Assembly: GCF_027244095.1 (NCBI RefSeq)
Contig: NC_069665.1
Location: 2,916,501-2,980,500, forward strand
Length of the DNA: 64,000 bases
Direction: 5' to 3'
Source: Hemicordylus capensis
Taxonomy: Eukaryota > Chordata > Lepidosauria > Squamata > Cordylidae
Shown in pieces: positions 1 to 11,660 of this stretch. Both the position numbers and the translations under genes were made by a program. Position 1 is the first letter of the stretch, and each line of letters begins with the position of its first letter. Below the pieces are notes generated by a model that had not been told where the DNA came from, ran no database searches, and worked only from the letters and a program-made list of their open reading frames with translations.

Positions 1-1284
1 AACCGGGTGCCACAACCGAAAACACCCTGTCACAAAAACGGCTGTCCTAATAAACAGAGCTGCTTTTGTTCGTCTTTCAGTGTCCTCACTCTGTTCTCAA
101 GAAGGCTTGTAAGTGCCCAGGCTCAGCTCTGCCTTGACTTTGGGAGATTAATTTCCCCATATTTCCAAAAGAACTTGAGCCAGGAGGAACCGAGAGTTTG
201 CAGGTTTTGGCCAGACAGCTGTCAGCCTCCTGGCTGTGAATTCTGCAAACTTTATTTAATTCCAGCCTGTAATACAGTCCAATTAATATCAAATAAAAAA
301 GATAATCTGGCAAACACCTCATTGAACACTTCAATAGGGCTAGATGACTCGTTTTGTTTGAACAAATGGATTATTTTGCAAGCAGGGAGGACAAATGTTA
401 AACTAGCATTATTTTTAGATTAAAATGCCCAGAGGTCAGAAACAATTAAAGCACACTGTATGGTGGGAGTCACTGGGGTTTGTGTGCCTTTGGATTGGAC
501 ACCTTGCTAAAATGGCTTTTATTGCAGCTTAGAGACTTAACTAGCACATTTCTGATAAGATAAGGAATGATGACTGAGTCTGCAGATGTAACCAGCTGAG
601 CAGATTAGAACCAAGCAGAGAATGCCTCGGCCTTTTCATGTATGCCCAGCGAGAATGGGAAAAGGTATCAAAGTTCTTAGTAACGCTATCAGCTAGAAGG
701 CATCTGTTGTCACGATTCATTTCTTAAAAGACAAGAGAGACTGTGCTGAATTGCTGGTCGGAGCCCAACTAATGCGCAGTGGCACAGAGCAAGCGGCAGC
801 AAGGAGATGCAGATTTATAGTCACCAAGGAGGGAGGATGCTGGATCCAGGCTTGGGGTGTGCATGTGGTGAACCAGTGATGCCAGTCGGGTCTGTCTCGC
901 AGCTGAAGACCAGTTCATGGGGGTACAGGGAGAATTTTTCCCCATGCTGTATGGGTTTTTCCAGAACAGTGGCAACACTCTCCCCATGCATGCACAGAGG
1001 CCATGCTGCCCCATGTCTTTCTGTACCAGATGAAGCCATTGGGAGGCTGAAGACTGCCCTGATCCAATAGGGAAAAACCATGGGGTTGTGTACACAGTCC
1101 CTTGGGCTGAAAACCCAGTCCAAGAACTGCTGGTCTCCTCTCTCACCAGTGCTGTGTACTGCAGCTCCTAGGTTAGGACTTTCAGAGCACGGGCAGTCTG
1201 CACGTGCGTGCATTTCCTCCTGTTGGATCAGGGCCCTGTCACTTTAGGATTGTCTTGCACTCATCAAGTCAAGCTCCGATTGGC
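1..1284. other. PEPD intron sequence, no feature recognised
   Basis: This stretch precedes the terminal PEPD exon and should be its last intron. I find no exon matching the conserved prolidase core. A pyrimidine-rich AG near base 79 resembles a splice acceptor, but what follows does not match prolidase. Confidence 0.5.
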
Positions 1285-2262
1285 TGGGCCTAACCGTGCT
1301 GTCCTCTACACAAGACAGGAAGCCACAGTCCAGACGGAACATGGTGAAACAGACTGGTTCCAGATCGGCAAAGGAGTGAGACAAGGCTGTCTACTTTCTC
1401 CTTCTTTATTCAACAGAACATATACTGAGAGAAGCTGGATTGGAAGGAGATGAGTGTGGTTTTAAAGTTGGAGGAAGAAATATCAATAACCTGCGCTACG
1501 CTGATGACACCACTCTGACAGCTGAGAATGAGAATGATCTCCAAGCTCTAGTGAAAGTCAAGAAGCACAGTGAAAAAATGGGACTATGACTAAATGTAAA
1601 GAAGACTAAACTGATGACAACGGATACAGCAACCAGATTCAGGATTGATAACGAAGACATTGAAGTGGTGGATAGCTTCTGTCTTTTAGAATTGACAGTC
1701 AACAGTCAAGGATCCAGCAGTCAAGAAATATGCCGCAGACTGGCACTTGGTAGGGCTGCAACGAAGGCCTTGGAAAGGATATTTCGATGCCATGACATAT
1801 CTATACCTACAAAGATTAGAATTGTTCGGACAATGGTTTTTCCTGTGACACTCTTTGGATGCAAAAGCTGAACTCTGAAGAAGCAAGATAGAAAAAGTAG
1901 GGACACCTTTGAACTTTGGTGCTGGAGAAGACTTTTGAGGAGACCACGGACAGCCAGGAAAACAAACAAATGGATCATAGAACAAATCAATCCAGAGTTT
2001 CAAATGACCACAAATGAGGCACAAATGACCAGGCTCAAACTATCATACTTCAGACACATTATGCGAAGACCCAGCTCCCTTGAGAAGTGTATAATGGTGG
2101 GGAAAGTTGAAGGAAAGCGAAGAGGAGGACAACCGGCAGCAAGGTGGAGGGACTCAATTACAACAGCAGTGAATGCACCACTTGACTTTAAAGGCCAAGT
2201 TGAAGACTCATCATCCTGGATAGAATCTATCCATGCGGTCGCTAAGAATTGACACCAACTCA
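1285..2262 (+). mobile_element. RTE/BovB LINE fragment, reverse transcriptase to 3' end
   Basis: The translation contains GKGVRQGCLLSP, then a YADD catalytic box at 1497-1508, then the typical BovB C-terminal region (TMVFPVTLFGCKSW, LWCWRRLLR, FRHIMRRPSSLEK). It ends in a BovB-like 3' terminus (ggtcgctaagaattgac) near 2240. The reading frame is broken by a frameshift between the RT start and the YADD box, by a stop before LNVKK, and by a stop after FGCKS, so the copy is dead and 5'-truncated. BovB is an abundant RTE-clade LINE of squamates and ruminants. It is probably the driver of the BovB-tailed SINEs at 51.5, 55.2 and 61.6 kb. Confidence 0.85.
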
Positions 2263-2269
2263 ATCAACC

Positions 2270-2540
2270 GTGCCCAGTGGTGAGGGAGGCTTGGCTGTAC
2301 AGCACGTGGGACAGGGCCTTCTCGGTCTTTGCCCCCAGGCTTTGGGATGCTCTCCCAGCTGCCATCCACTCCTCAGTCTCCATCACATCACAGTTTTTAG
2401 AAAACAAGTTAAAAGAACATGGCTCATCATCCAGGCTTTTATATGAGGGAGCTGTGTGTTGCTGCTGCTGTTTTGTTTTGTTTTTCAACTTTTAAATAGA
2501 GATGCGTTTTTATATTTAATAAATATAAGTATTATTATTA
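2270..2540 (+). mobile_element. L2/CR1-type LINE 3' fragment
   Basis: A short frame encodes WDRAFSVFAPRLWDALP, the C-terminal signature of CR1/L2-group LINEs, followed by an AT-rich 3' UTR ending in aataaatat repeats. It abuts the BovB 3' end and precedes a second L2 fragment. Confidence 0.7.
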
Positions 2541-2547
2541 GGCTATT

Positions 2548-3595
2548 ATTAGACGTTTGAAGAAACCCGCATTGGATCCCTCAGAGTTAGCTAATTACAG
2601 ACCTGTTTCCAATCTTCCATGGTTGGGCAAGGTGATTGGGTGGTGGTCTCTCAGCTCAAGGCAGTTTTGGATGACACATATTATTTAGATCCTTTCCAGA
2701 CTGGCTTTCAGATGGGCTATGGGGTTGAGATTGCTTTGGTCAGCCTGATGGATGATCCAACTGGCTATCAACAGAGGGAGTGTGACTGTGTTGATCCTTT
2801 TGGATCTCTCTGCGGCTTTCAGTACTATCGACTATAGTATCTTTCTGGACTGCCTGAGGGAAGTAGGATTGGGTGGCACTGTTTTACAATGGTTCCACTC
2901 CTCCCTCTCTGGTAGATTCCAGATGGTGTCACTTAAAGACTGTTGTTCTGCAAAGCAAGAACTGAATTATGGAGTTCCACAAGGCTCCATTCTGTCTCTT
3001 TAGCGTCTATATGAAACCACTGGGAGAGATCATCAGGAGGTTTGGTGCTGGGTGTTATCAATATGCTGATGACACCCAGATCTATTTCTCCATGTCAATG
3101 AAGGTATTTCATTGACATGATATTTAAGAGGGTCCAGGGTATTTAAGAGAGCGCCTTTGTCATGAAACCTGCTGCCTGGAAAGGTCTGGTTATGGTTGCC
3201 ACCGGCTCATTTGGTGGCAACCCAGGACCAGGCCTTCTCTGTGGCTGCCCCGGGGCTTTGGAAGATGCTCCCTGCTGAAATAAGAGCATCTCTTTCTCTG
3301 TTTTCAGGAAGACCCTCAAGATTCACCTGTTCTCACAGGCTTTAATTAGAATTTTAATGATTTGTTTTAATAGTTGTTTTATTCTACTGTTTTGTTTCAT
3401 GTATTTTAATCTGTGCTGATTTTTAAATAGTTTTAAATTTTGTACAGCACCTAAAGATGTACATATCAGGTGGTATATAAAAATGATAAATAGTAAATAA
3501 TATTTGTACTTAATTGCTAATTTTGCATTGTTTTTATTATATTGTAAATTGCTTTGAGATTTTTAATGAAAGGCGGTATATAAATTCAACAATGG
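2548..3595 (+). mobile_element. L2-type LINE fragment with internal deletion
   Basis: Reverse-transcriptase motifs are readable in order: SELANYRPVSNLP, VLILLDLSAAFSTID, LNYGVPQGSILS and YADDTQIYF (YADD at 3062-3073). The element then jumps directly to its 3' region, skipping most of the post-RT domain, and ends in an AT-rich tail with two aggyggtatataaa-type ends near 3470 and 3570. Several frameshifts and stops show it is inactive. A perfect 12-bp hairpin (3091-3119) sits at the deletion point. Confidence 0.85.
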
Positions 3596-3713
3596 ATAAA
3601 TAAAATTCAAGCGGTCTTAAGATCTGCTTCACTCCATGCTAGTAGGACAGTGCTGACCTGCACGTTTGCCCCACAAGCCAGAATATGCCAGTCACGTCTG
3701 TTTTCTTCTCCAG

Positions 3714-3863
3714 GTACGCATCGAGGACGACATTGCCGTGACTGCCAATGGAATGGAGCTGCTGACCTGTGTCCCCCGGACTGTGGAGGAAATCGAAGTG
3801 TTCATGGCTGAATCTCAGGGCAGCACCAAATCCTTTGTTCCTGTCTCTAAGCAAACGGTGTAA
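3714..3863 (+). CDS. PEPD: Xaa-Pro dipeptidase (prolidase), terminal coding exon
   Basis: This exon encodes the last 49 residues of cytosolic prolidase, the Mn-dependent M24 metallopeptidase that cleaves dipeptides with C-terminal proline or hydroxyproline. The peptide opens [13 protein letters not shown] and continues [13 protein letters not shown], closely matching the end of human PEPD as I recall it. The glutamate of the RIED motif corresponds to the last metal ligand of the pita-bread fold. A pyrimidine-rich tract and AG at 3712-3713 give the acceptor, and the exon begins in phase 0 at the valine codon. The stop is TAA at 3861-3863. The C-terminal tail after VEEIE differs from mammals in length and sequence, as expected for a non-catalytic end. 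Upstream exons lie outside the window. The gene converges on CEBPG, as in mammals. Confidence 0.92.
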   Translation, partial: VRIEDDIAVTANGMELLTCVPRTVEEIEVFMAESQGSTKSFVPVSKQTV

Positions 3864-4250
3864 CCATTAAGAGGCCATCTCCTGCCATGGCCACTGAGGT
3901 AACTCATGTTGTCTAGCAAGCGCTAAGCTTTTGGCTTTGACCAAGGAAAGGAGCTTCTGGCTTCAGCCACTTTATTAATGCCACCAAGTGCCATATGCTG
4001 AAGAGTATCTTAGGCCAGGCTGGCTGTTTATAAGGAGCCCGACCCTGTTGACCTGCAGTATATTTTCGAATGATGGATATAGCTCTTTATGGGATTTTCT
4101 AACTCTAAATATAAGATCAAAGATCAAAATACTCCTTTTTAACAACAGAGGGATGGGGGAACTAGAGGAACTGTTGCTTTTGAGTGATCATTATGCTGGA
4201 GATTGTTGGGCTGAAAAAAAACAAATGAATAAAAGCTTTGCCGGAAAGAT
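3864..4250 (+). other. PEPD: PEPD 3' UTR (predicted)
   Basis: Sequence between the PEPD stop and the first good poly(A) signal. It holds no repeat and no other gene. The 3' limit is inferred only from the AATAAA at 4228. Confidence 0.55.
4228..4233 (+). terminator. PEPD: AATAAA poly(A) signal, probably PEPD
   Basis: Canonical hexamer 365 bp after the PEPD stop, followed by a T-rich stretch (ttcttcttccctttcc) that could act as the downstream element. Confidence 0.55.
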
Positions 4251-5669
4251 CACTTTCTTCTTCCCTTTCCATTTCTTGCTCTGGGTCCTGGATTGCAAAC
4301 TACAACCCATTTATTTTGGAGTCAGCCTGTCACGGTCGATGGGATTGTTTCTGAACAAGTCTGAGATTCCAGCTGTGGCCCCCAAACACTAACACAAACC
4401 TACTGATGAGACCATTCATGTCACCTCTTCCACGGCATATCCTGCCTGCATTGGTTGAAAGGATGTGAAGATCGAGTTCTGGACTGGCTCACACTTCAGA
4501 GCAGCAAACCCAGGTCTGCCGTGAGTGCACACCTGACAAAGCTGCAGCTAATCCTTACAGGTGTAGGTGTTGCATTCACACACTCACTGTAAGAATGTAA
4601 TGTTCAAAGAACCAGTTCATGACAACTACAGTGCCTGACAGCTTGACCAGGCTGGTTATTTCTGTAACATGTTTTATACTTCCTGACTGGGTCAGTATGG
4701 TTTTAAGTGAGGCCAAACATATACCCACCTCTTATATCTGTGGGGAAAGTTGTGGTTGCATTCTCTGGTGCTGTTCCAAAAATTCATAGTGCTGGAGATT
4801 CCAAAGGTGCTACTTGCCACAAGAACAGTCAAACCAGAGTCCACATCAACATACTAGCTGACTAACATAACTAGCTGTTTATGCCACACTGGATCTGTTG
4901 GGACTGTGGAGATTTCTTGGGGGAGTAGGTTGGAGGGGGCAGGGTCCTGCCTGTTTGTTGCTAGACAGATATGGATTTCTCCTGTGTTCATTTTGCAGCA
5001 GCTCCTGTACCTGAACATAACTTGGGTGGCTCTTGAGGGGCGCACACAAGTTTTATGCAGAGCCCAAGAAGCTGCTCCGCTCATTCCCACTGGCCCTCCC
5101 TGATCAGTTTAATTGGTACCGATTCTTGCTCAAAACTGCTTCGCCCAACCCCAGAACTTCGGCTTTTGAGATCCACCTGTAAACAGATCTCCACCAAGAC
5201 CCTTCTGTAAGGTTTCCAGAAGTAGAAGCCAGCACAGTTTTTGTAAGCGTTTTCTTTTAATTTTTTCTATCATAACTGAGTTCTTGCCCCAGTCTAAATA
5301 CATACACAACATACACACAGTGACTGCAAGGAAAGGGGAGGTATAAATCAATCGTATGCAAACATACCATGAATGAAAATATTTCGAAAGAGAAAATAAA
5401 TTAATGTTACATCAACTTCCCTGCTTTGTTTAATGTATTAAGTTTCCTATACAGCACAAAAGTGTAGAAAGGGACTTATCACCAACATCTGAACATTATG
5501 TAAAAGCTAAAGTTTTATTCCCCAAAAGAAAAGCAAAAAAGGACAAGAGACTTAAATTTTTGGATTATTTGTGAAGCTGATTTTTTTTAATTAAAAAAAA
5601 TGGATCTGAAACCTAGTTTAGGTTGCTGCAGAATTAAATACCCACATAATTTGGGTCACAGGGTAGGAA
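4251..5669. other. Gap between convergent PEPD and CEBPG, no feature recognised
   Basis: AT-rich single-copy-looking DNA without a recognisable repeat or exon. Its right part (about 5.2-5.65 kb) may be distal CEBPG 3' UTR: a minus-strand AATAAA lies at 5514-5519. Confidence 0.4.
5514..5519 (-). terminator. CEBPG: Candidate distal poly(A) signal for CEBPG
   Basis: The plus-strand tttatt here reads AATAAA on the CEBPG strand, about 1.74 kb past the stop. Long C/EBP-gamma 3' UTRs are known in mammals, but use of this signal is inference. Confidence 0.3.
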
Positions 5670-5677
5670 GTAGCCAA

Positions 5678-6044
5678 TAGGGATGGCTACTGTGGGCATT
5701 CCTGGGAGGATGGGGGGGGAGTGCATCTTACCTGTCCAGCCATGTCTCCCCTGCCCCCAAGTGCTCTCCCCAAAAGCATGGGCACAGGGCTGTAGCATTT
5801 CTCCTTGCAGCCCTGTTCAGCATCGCTATTGAAATGGCTGACGCACATGCATCGGCCATTTGCGTGGCGAAGCTGAACAGGGCTTACAAAGCGAAATGCT
5901 ACAGCCCTGTGCCCACACTTTTGGGGAGAGCGTCCACGGGAGAAAGCAGCAGGGCGGGGGCTGAGAGGTAGGCAGCACCTTCCTTGTCCTTTAAAGCAAA
6001 CACACACACACACACCCTCCGAACTGGTTCCATGCACATCCCTA
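5678..6044. mobile_element. hAT-type foldback MITE with perfect 8-bp target duplication
   Basis: The element starts TAGGGATGG and ends CATCCCTA. It is flanked on both sides by the 8-bp direct repeat GTAGCCAA (5670-5677 and 6045-6052), the duplication size of the hAT superfamily. Inside, long inverted arms (about 5762-5800 and 5894-5931, sharing gggcacagggctgtagcat and its complement) would fold into an extended hairpin. A short CA run lies at 5999-6015. There is no coding capacity, so it is a non-autonomous copy. If the CEBPG transcript ends near 5.5 kb, the element is inside its 3' UTR. Confidence 0.85.
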
Positions 6045-6052
6045 GTAGCCAA

Positions 6053-7256
6053 GTCATACTGTAGTCTCTCACTGGATGAGTGTTCCATATCTTTACTTGC
6101 CTGATTGAGCTAAGAATGCAGGGACCTTCCCGCTTATTTGCTTCTTGCCAGCAGTGCAGTGCCGAGCTGTACTGTTGGCGACAGCATGGAGCAGATGTGT
6201 AGGGCCTGAAAAGACACATCTGCTTGACTTGGTGACCCTTCTGGGTAGCCCTTTACAGACTGTGGACCAGTCTTCTGCAGGCATCAGTGGCGATTCATTG
6301 CTACTTATCACAAAGGGCCAGTGATCCTTGAAGAGAGCTCTGCCCTCAGGATCCTACACCGAGAACAGGTGTGGGCCAAATGAGCAGATTTCATCACAAC
6401 AGCTCAGAGATCCCACATTCAAACACAGTTTCCCTGTGAAGCTATTACCTTCTCACAGTGATGGGAGTCGGAGACCCACTCACAGTCTGACTGACACCAG
6501 AGGCCAAGTCACCCAGCCGGGCTTTTCTTATGTCCTTAACAGAACACAGAATGCAATAATCCTCTGAATGCAATAATCCCTCTTTCCCTCCCTTCTCTCT
6601 TTACAATGTGATAGGCACTATTACTATGCAGACTCCCATGAACTATAGGAGTTATACCCAACAAGGGTTTGTGCTACATGTCTGAAACACTCCACCCTAA
6701 ATTACAAAGCAAGTTGGGAACCTGACAACTGCAAAGAAGTCGTTCTGAAGAAACACTTGAAGAGATTGTTTAACAAAGTGATACTCTTTTCCTCCTAGAT
6801 AATGCAGGCCTTGCCTTCAGAATACACACATCCCTTTGCAAGAGGGAGGGAGTACCTTTTCTGGGCGGGTACCTGCTACCCATGATCTTTTTAAAAGGTC
6901 TCCTAGTTTAAAAAGAAAAGAAAAAGATGCTGCCCAATTAAATGAATAGTAGATTAACATCACAGTCTTAATTTCAGCGACAGTAACTTTGGATGTTTGT
7001 CCATTTTGGATCACTGTTCACAAGTCAAAAATGCCAGAGAAGAAAATACATTAACACTTAGTTTAAAACAAATACTTAGTAAGAAACAACTTGCAGTTTA
7101 CTTGCATCAACCCGTCAGTGTTAAGCCTACTATTTAAAAAATGAAACCACAAAAGGACAGTTGGTACAAAGGTTAGAGAAGAGCCTCCTCTGATGCTGAA
7201 CCCGACTTGCATAGGGAGGGCGTCCACACTGTTCTGCCCATGAGCCAGAGGTGCAT
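6053..7256 (-). other. CEBPG: CEBPG 3' UTR / downstream region
   Basis: Sequence downstream of the CEBPG stop on its own strand. I recognise no repeat. It is likely transcribed as 3' UTR, but the exact end cannot be read from sequence. Confidence 0.4.
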
Positions 7257-7709
7257 CTATGGTTCAGAGCCATCTGGAGTTGCTGCAGTGCTTTCCGCGC
7301 CAAGTGGCTGCACACTGTCTGTGAAGTTGTGAGCATGTTCAAGAAACAAGTCTTTGAGCACACTCAGCTCCTTTGTCAGGAGCTTGATTTTGGCCTCCAA
7401 GCGTTCATTTTCTTCTTTAAGCTGGTTGACCCGCTGCAATGTATCCTGGGCCTTCTGCTTGCTTTTCAAGCGGCTCTTTTTCACAGCCATATTGTTGCGC
7501 TCCCTGCGCTGGCGGTACTCATCGCTGTTCCTGTCAACAATGGAGTTCTTCTTACCCTGCTTACTGGGAGGTGAAGCTTTGCCTCCACCTCCAGGACTAA
7601 CAGGCACCAACTGAGGAACCTGCTGCAGTCCACTTGCACTTCCTTGGGTGTAAATGACACTTACTCCATTGGTTTCTGCAGTTGGGTTCTGCTGGGATGT
7701 CTTGCTCAT
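7257..7709 (-). CDS. CEBPG: CCAAT/enhancer-binding protein gamma
   Basis: The frame encodes a 150-residue nuclear bZIP transcription factor of exactly the human length. C/EBP-gamma lacks a strong activation domain and acts mainly as a heterodimer partner of other C/EBPs and of ATF4. The start was set at MSKTSQQN because it aligns with the human start MSKISQQN; the open frame runs 35 codons further upstream but is unlike known C/EBP-gamma. Residues 26-43 (SGLQQVPQLVP then a glycine run) are conserved. The basic region spans about 60-86 (RQRRERNNMAVKKSRLKSKQK), followed by a leucine zipper with Leu97, 104, 111 and 118 at heptad spacing. The whole coding sequence lies in one exon, as in other vertebrates. 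The C-terminal 20 residues are the most divergent part. Confidence 0.98.
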   Translation of the reverse strand: MSKTSQQNPTAETNGVSVIYTQGSASGLQQVPQLVPVSPGGGGKASPPSKQGKKNSIVDRNSDEYRQRRERNNMAVKKSRLKSKQKAQDTLQRVNQLKEENERLEAKIKLLTKELSVLKDLFLEHAHNFTDSVQPLGAESTAATPDGSEP

Positions 7710-7822
7710 TTGGACAGACTCTTCTTTAAACCCACAGTATAGTGTATAAAAGAGCAAGCAAGATATTCCTGATTTCCAGGATGCTGCTGGACAGTCTTCA
7801 CATAGAGTGAGCACAACTGGAA

Positions 7823-7826
7823 CCTA
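7823..7826 (-). promoter_or_regulatory. CEBPG: Splice acceptor of the CEBPG coding exon
   Basis: On the minus strand, the pyrimidine tract tctttcttcct is followed by AG at 7825-7824, so the exon would start at 7823, 114 nt upstream of the ATG. This fits the known two-exon CEBPG structure with a non-coding first exon. Confidence 0.7.
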
Positions 7827-7896
7827 GGAAGAAAGACACATTATTGAGCATGTATAATTCCACTGCTACACAATGTCATTAACATTTGCCTTAGAT

Positions 7897-8094
7897 CAGG
7901 TTCTCCAAATTATGTCGGACTACAACTTCCATCATCCCCAGCCACAAGGCCATAGTGGCCAGGGATGATGGAATTTTATTTTATTTATTTATTTATTTAT
8001 TAGATGTATATACCACCCTTCCAAAATGGCTCAGGGCGGTTCACAGCATGTTGTAGTCCAACAACATCTGGAGACCCAAGTTTAAGAAACCCTG
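7897..8094. mobile_element. Palindromic hAT-type MITE (family A) split by an L2 3' end
   Basis: The arms gtcggactacaacttccatcatccccagcc and ttgtagtccaacaacatctgg are inverted copies of family A, seen many times in this window. Its centre is interrupted at about 7978-8048 by a LINE 3' end in reverse orientation (ttatttatttatt, then a sequence that reads gaaccgccctgagcc on the other strand). No convincing target duplication remains. It lies just inside the CEBPG intron. Confidence 0.7.
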
Positions 8095-8099
8095 CTCCA

Positions 8100-11000
8100 T
8101 AGTTAACACTCCTATGAACAAAGCTCACAACCAGTTCCCATACAAGTTAGGTACATCTTCCAACTCTAGTATGTGTGTCATCTGTTTTGGGCCACTCCAA
8201 ATGCCTTGAGCCCAAATAGTTGTTTTGCAAGTTCCTGCTATCCCTAGGCAGCACAACTCCCCCAGCTAAAAACAAAAAACAAACCCCTCGCAATCTGCTA
8301 GTTAAAAACTATACCACCCCCAAGTGCACAAAGATTCCATCTTGCATTATTGCTACTGTATACTCAGCAGCAGGAGTTGGCACTATCAGGAAAACGGGAG
8401 GGGGTGTCTCAAAAGATCCTTAAACTTAACCAAACAGGAGAAAGAGACACTCAGCTGAAAGAGGCTCTTTACTACAATGTGTGTCAGGACCTACTCTTTT
8501 TTCAAGACCATACATATAGATGTGGACATTATGTTCACATGCATGCATATACATACATGCACACACCTCTACACCTACATGCCCAACATGTGGTTTTATA
8601 GGAAAAGCAAAATACATTCTGCTATTAATAATAGACAATAATTTGAGGTTTTTTGATATTACTAAATGTGTATGCTTGTAAGCTTTTTGGACTACTCTTA
8701 ACATCTGAAAATCTGAATAGTTTTTTTGACAGGCAATTGTGTTCATATACATGTTTAAGGATATAGTGTTCACATTGACTTAGTGTCAGAATTTCAGATC
8801 TGCTTTAGTCTCCATATAATCTGGAATAAATACTTTTTTCTGTACAGTTTTTCCCCTTGGACACTTTCAAACTGCATTTTTACAGCTGTTTTAATCCCCA
8901 TTATTGCCTCATCCTTAGGCAACCTCCCTGCAACATGCCTGGATATATTCAGCTCTCACAAAGGCATCCCTAGTGGACAAATGTCTAGCCAGGCTTAAAT
9001 GTTTCCAATTTCACAACCTTATCTTGGCAACTGCTCTCACTGTCTAACTTTTACTCTGCTTTTTACCCAAATCTTTCCAACAAGGAAAGAAAAGAGGCAG
9101 TCTCAAGTACAAGGATATTTACACCCCTTCTAAATTGGGGGTATGGAGACACTCCTTTTCTGTCTCCCCAAGAGCCCTCAGCACAGCTCCAGCACCACAC
9201 TGCTAACATCAGAGGGATGTCAACAAGAGGCATCAGGTCTTTTAGCCTATCTTGAAGTCCCTTTCCAAGGTGCAGAGGATCTGGCTGTGGTTCCTCGTGT
9301 GAGCAAAAAGGCCTATGCTCAGAAGCACTTTCTCCTGCAGCCAGCCCACGGCAGTGAAAGCCAGACCATCCTAGAGCTTGAGGCTCCAGGGTAGACCACC
9401 AGCTCCTGAAAGATGCACAGAAGCTGCTAGAGTTACAGGCTGAGTTGAGATGGGGAGGGAGGATGGCATCTTTTGATCAGGACAAAGACACCCAGAGCAA
9501 GCTTCAAAACTACTACTCCTGCATTTCTAGCTATGAATCACCTGGTACTAAAAATCCCATGGGAGGATGTGTTCTGTTCCCCTCCATACAAGTCAAACTT
9601 GTCTAGAATGCAATGATCTTGTCCTATGTTCTAACTTGTTACTGGACAGTCTCTAGAGTAAGTTTAATCTGTACGGCTGCTGAAACAAGGGCCAAGTTAT
9701 AAATTAGGGAGTAGACTCCAGCCTTCAAATATCTGCTGAGCTTACTGCAGTCTCTGAGCCCAACTGCACAAGGAAGGAGTTACAAGTGAAAAGCTGGAAT
9801 CACAACCCCCTGCTGCAATGGCAGGCAAGAGCCAACAGATTTTTAGAGGCATCCTGTGTCTGAAGATACAGGTTTCCCACCATCATGTGAAGTCCACACC
9901 CAGAGCTTCAAATTTCCATAGCTCATATTTCCATCTTTCTTTCTGGCAGTACTGCAATACACCAGTGCCAGCACTGAGGATCAGGGTACCAGGTAGGTTG
10001 AAAAGATACAAAGCTTTAATTTTGGTCAAGCTGATTTCTCATTCTATGCATGCATATTTTAATGCAGTTACCAGGGGTGGGGGGGAATGGCCAATACCTA
10101 CTAGCATGGACCCAGCATTTCCAAATGTATTCCAAACCACTTTTCTCAGCTAGTTGTTAGGGAGGACTGGGGACCCCTTTGCAAAGGCAGCTTGCAGTTA
10201 AACCTGGCCTCTTGTACCTAGGAATGTGTGAATGGCTGTTTTTGCATTAAGTGTACACAAACATTCTATTGCCAATAGTTTAGAACTACACACATCAATT
10301 TTAATGAACACAGATAAGCCAAGAGTGAACTCTAGTTTTCAACATTCTGCCCAGCAGTTTATTTTTACAGGAGTTTGACATTTAGGATTTTTCTTAACAT
10401 AATTAAGCATTTTAACAGACACAAACAGCAAGACTATAGTAAAGACTAGATGGGAAATATGGACAACATACAACTGACGTATTAAAAACAATCATTCAAA
10501 TATGCCTTTTCCCAGTTAGGCCTCTACAGATAGGCTGAATCATTTGCTTTTCTTTTTAGCCACTTCCAGCACTGGAACTGCCAAGTGTTCATATTACTTT
10601 TATACGCTGCCCCAGTGTTCTAATTTTTCTCATATGTGCGCAGAATGAGTTCTGTTCTGGGCGGCAGTATCAAGGCAGTGTGTGCGCATGTATATTCAGA
10701 GTGATTCAATCTGAGTGGGATCTAAAATTAACTGAGCCAACATTTTAAAAAAAAACTTGTGTGCACACACCTTAGAAGGAACACTGCCCTGCTCCCCAGC
10801 CCAAAAAAGGCCCCTGTAAGATATGTACAAAATAACAGAACAACAGAACATGCATCGGCTTCAGCAGAGCAGTTTTCATAAAAAGCCTTCCTAAAAAGAA
10901 AGGTTCTGCTCAGCTCTCTAAGCACATGGAGGGAGGGAGCTGAGCCTTTCCAAAAAAGCTGTTTCAGTGATTAGGTGCTACAATGGAGAAGGTTCACAAC

Positions 11001-11280
11001 TTCCGCAACAAGCAACATTAAAGCCAATCGAGAATCTCAATCCCAGGGGGGCCCAGAGATGCCAGGCCATGTTGTCATTCTTCAGGAAGCACGACTAGCT
11101 AGGAGCCTGCTCCAGGGAGGAAACGAACTTGTTCCCTAAAGTGCTCACAGTTCTCTGCAAGACTTGATGCAAAGAATTCTTCAGCTATTCTCTGAATTAT
11201 TGGATCCTTGCCAAACACTTGAAATCAATATACAGGGAAGTCTCTGCTCAAATGCCACCTATCACTATTCGTTATATCCC
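8100..11280. other. CEBPG: CEBPG intron, repeat-poor part
   Basis: About 3.2 kb with no LINE, SINE or MITE that I can recognise, apart from a short catgcatatacatacatgcacac run near 8540. This contrasts with the dense repeats beyond 18.8 kb. Regulatory content is possible but not demonstrable here. Confidence 0.4.
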
Positions 11281-11284
11281 CACT

Positions 11285-11512
11285 GAGCAAAGAGACACCT
11301 TTTACAGTGGCGATTCTCTTCTGTTTAGCAGGGGGAGAGCAACTGGCCCTCTCCAACCCCAGCACAGCATCCCTCCAGTGGCTGTTGCTGGTGTCTACCT
11401 TACATTTCTCTTTAGATTATGAGCCCTTGGGAGTGGTGAACTGTCTTATTTTTCTATGTAAACCACTTTGGAAACTTCTGTTGAAAAGCGGTATATAAAC
11501 AGTAACAGTAGT
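11285..11512 (+). mobile_element. L2/CR1-type LINE 3' UTR fragment (family B)
   Basis: Contains the family-B body (gattctcttctgtttagcagggggagagcaactggcc..., ttgctggtgtctacctta) and ends in the LINE-like terminus ttgaaaagcggtatataaacag. At least seven other copies occur in this window. Confidence 0.7.
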
Positions 11513-11539
11513 TATACAGTACATGCCTTTTCAACCAAA

Positions 11540-11660
11540 AAAGTTCTAAGGAGGAAGAACTCCTGTTCCCAAAGGGCTCACACACAAAGAAAACACCAGC
11601 AGCAGCCACTTGGAAGGATGCTGTGCTGGAGTTGAATAGGGCCACTTAATCCAGCCCTCT
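11540..11660 (-). mobile_element. L2/CR1-type LINE 3' UTR fragment (family B), inverted partner
   Basis: Carries cccaaagggctcac and aggatgctgtgctgg in the orientation opposite to the copy ending at 11512, so two family-B copies sit tail to tail about 30 bp apart. Confidence 0.65.
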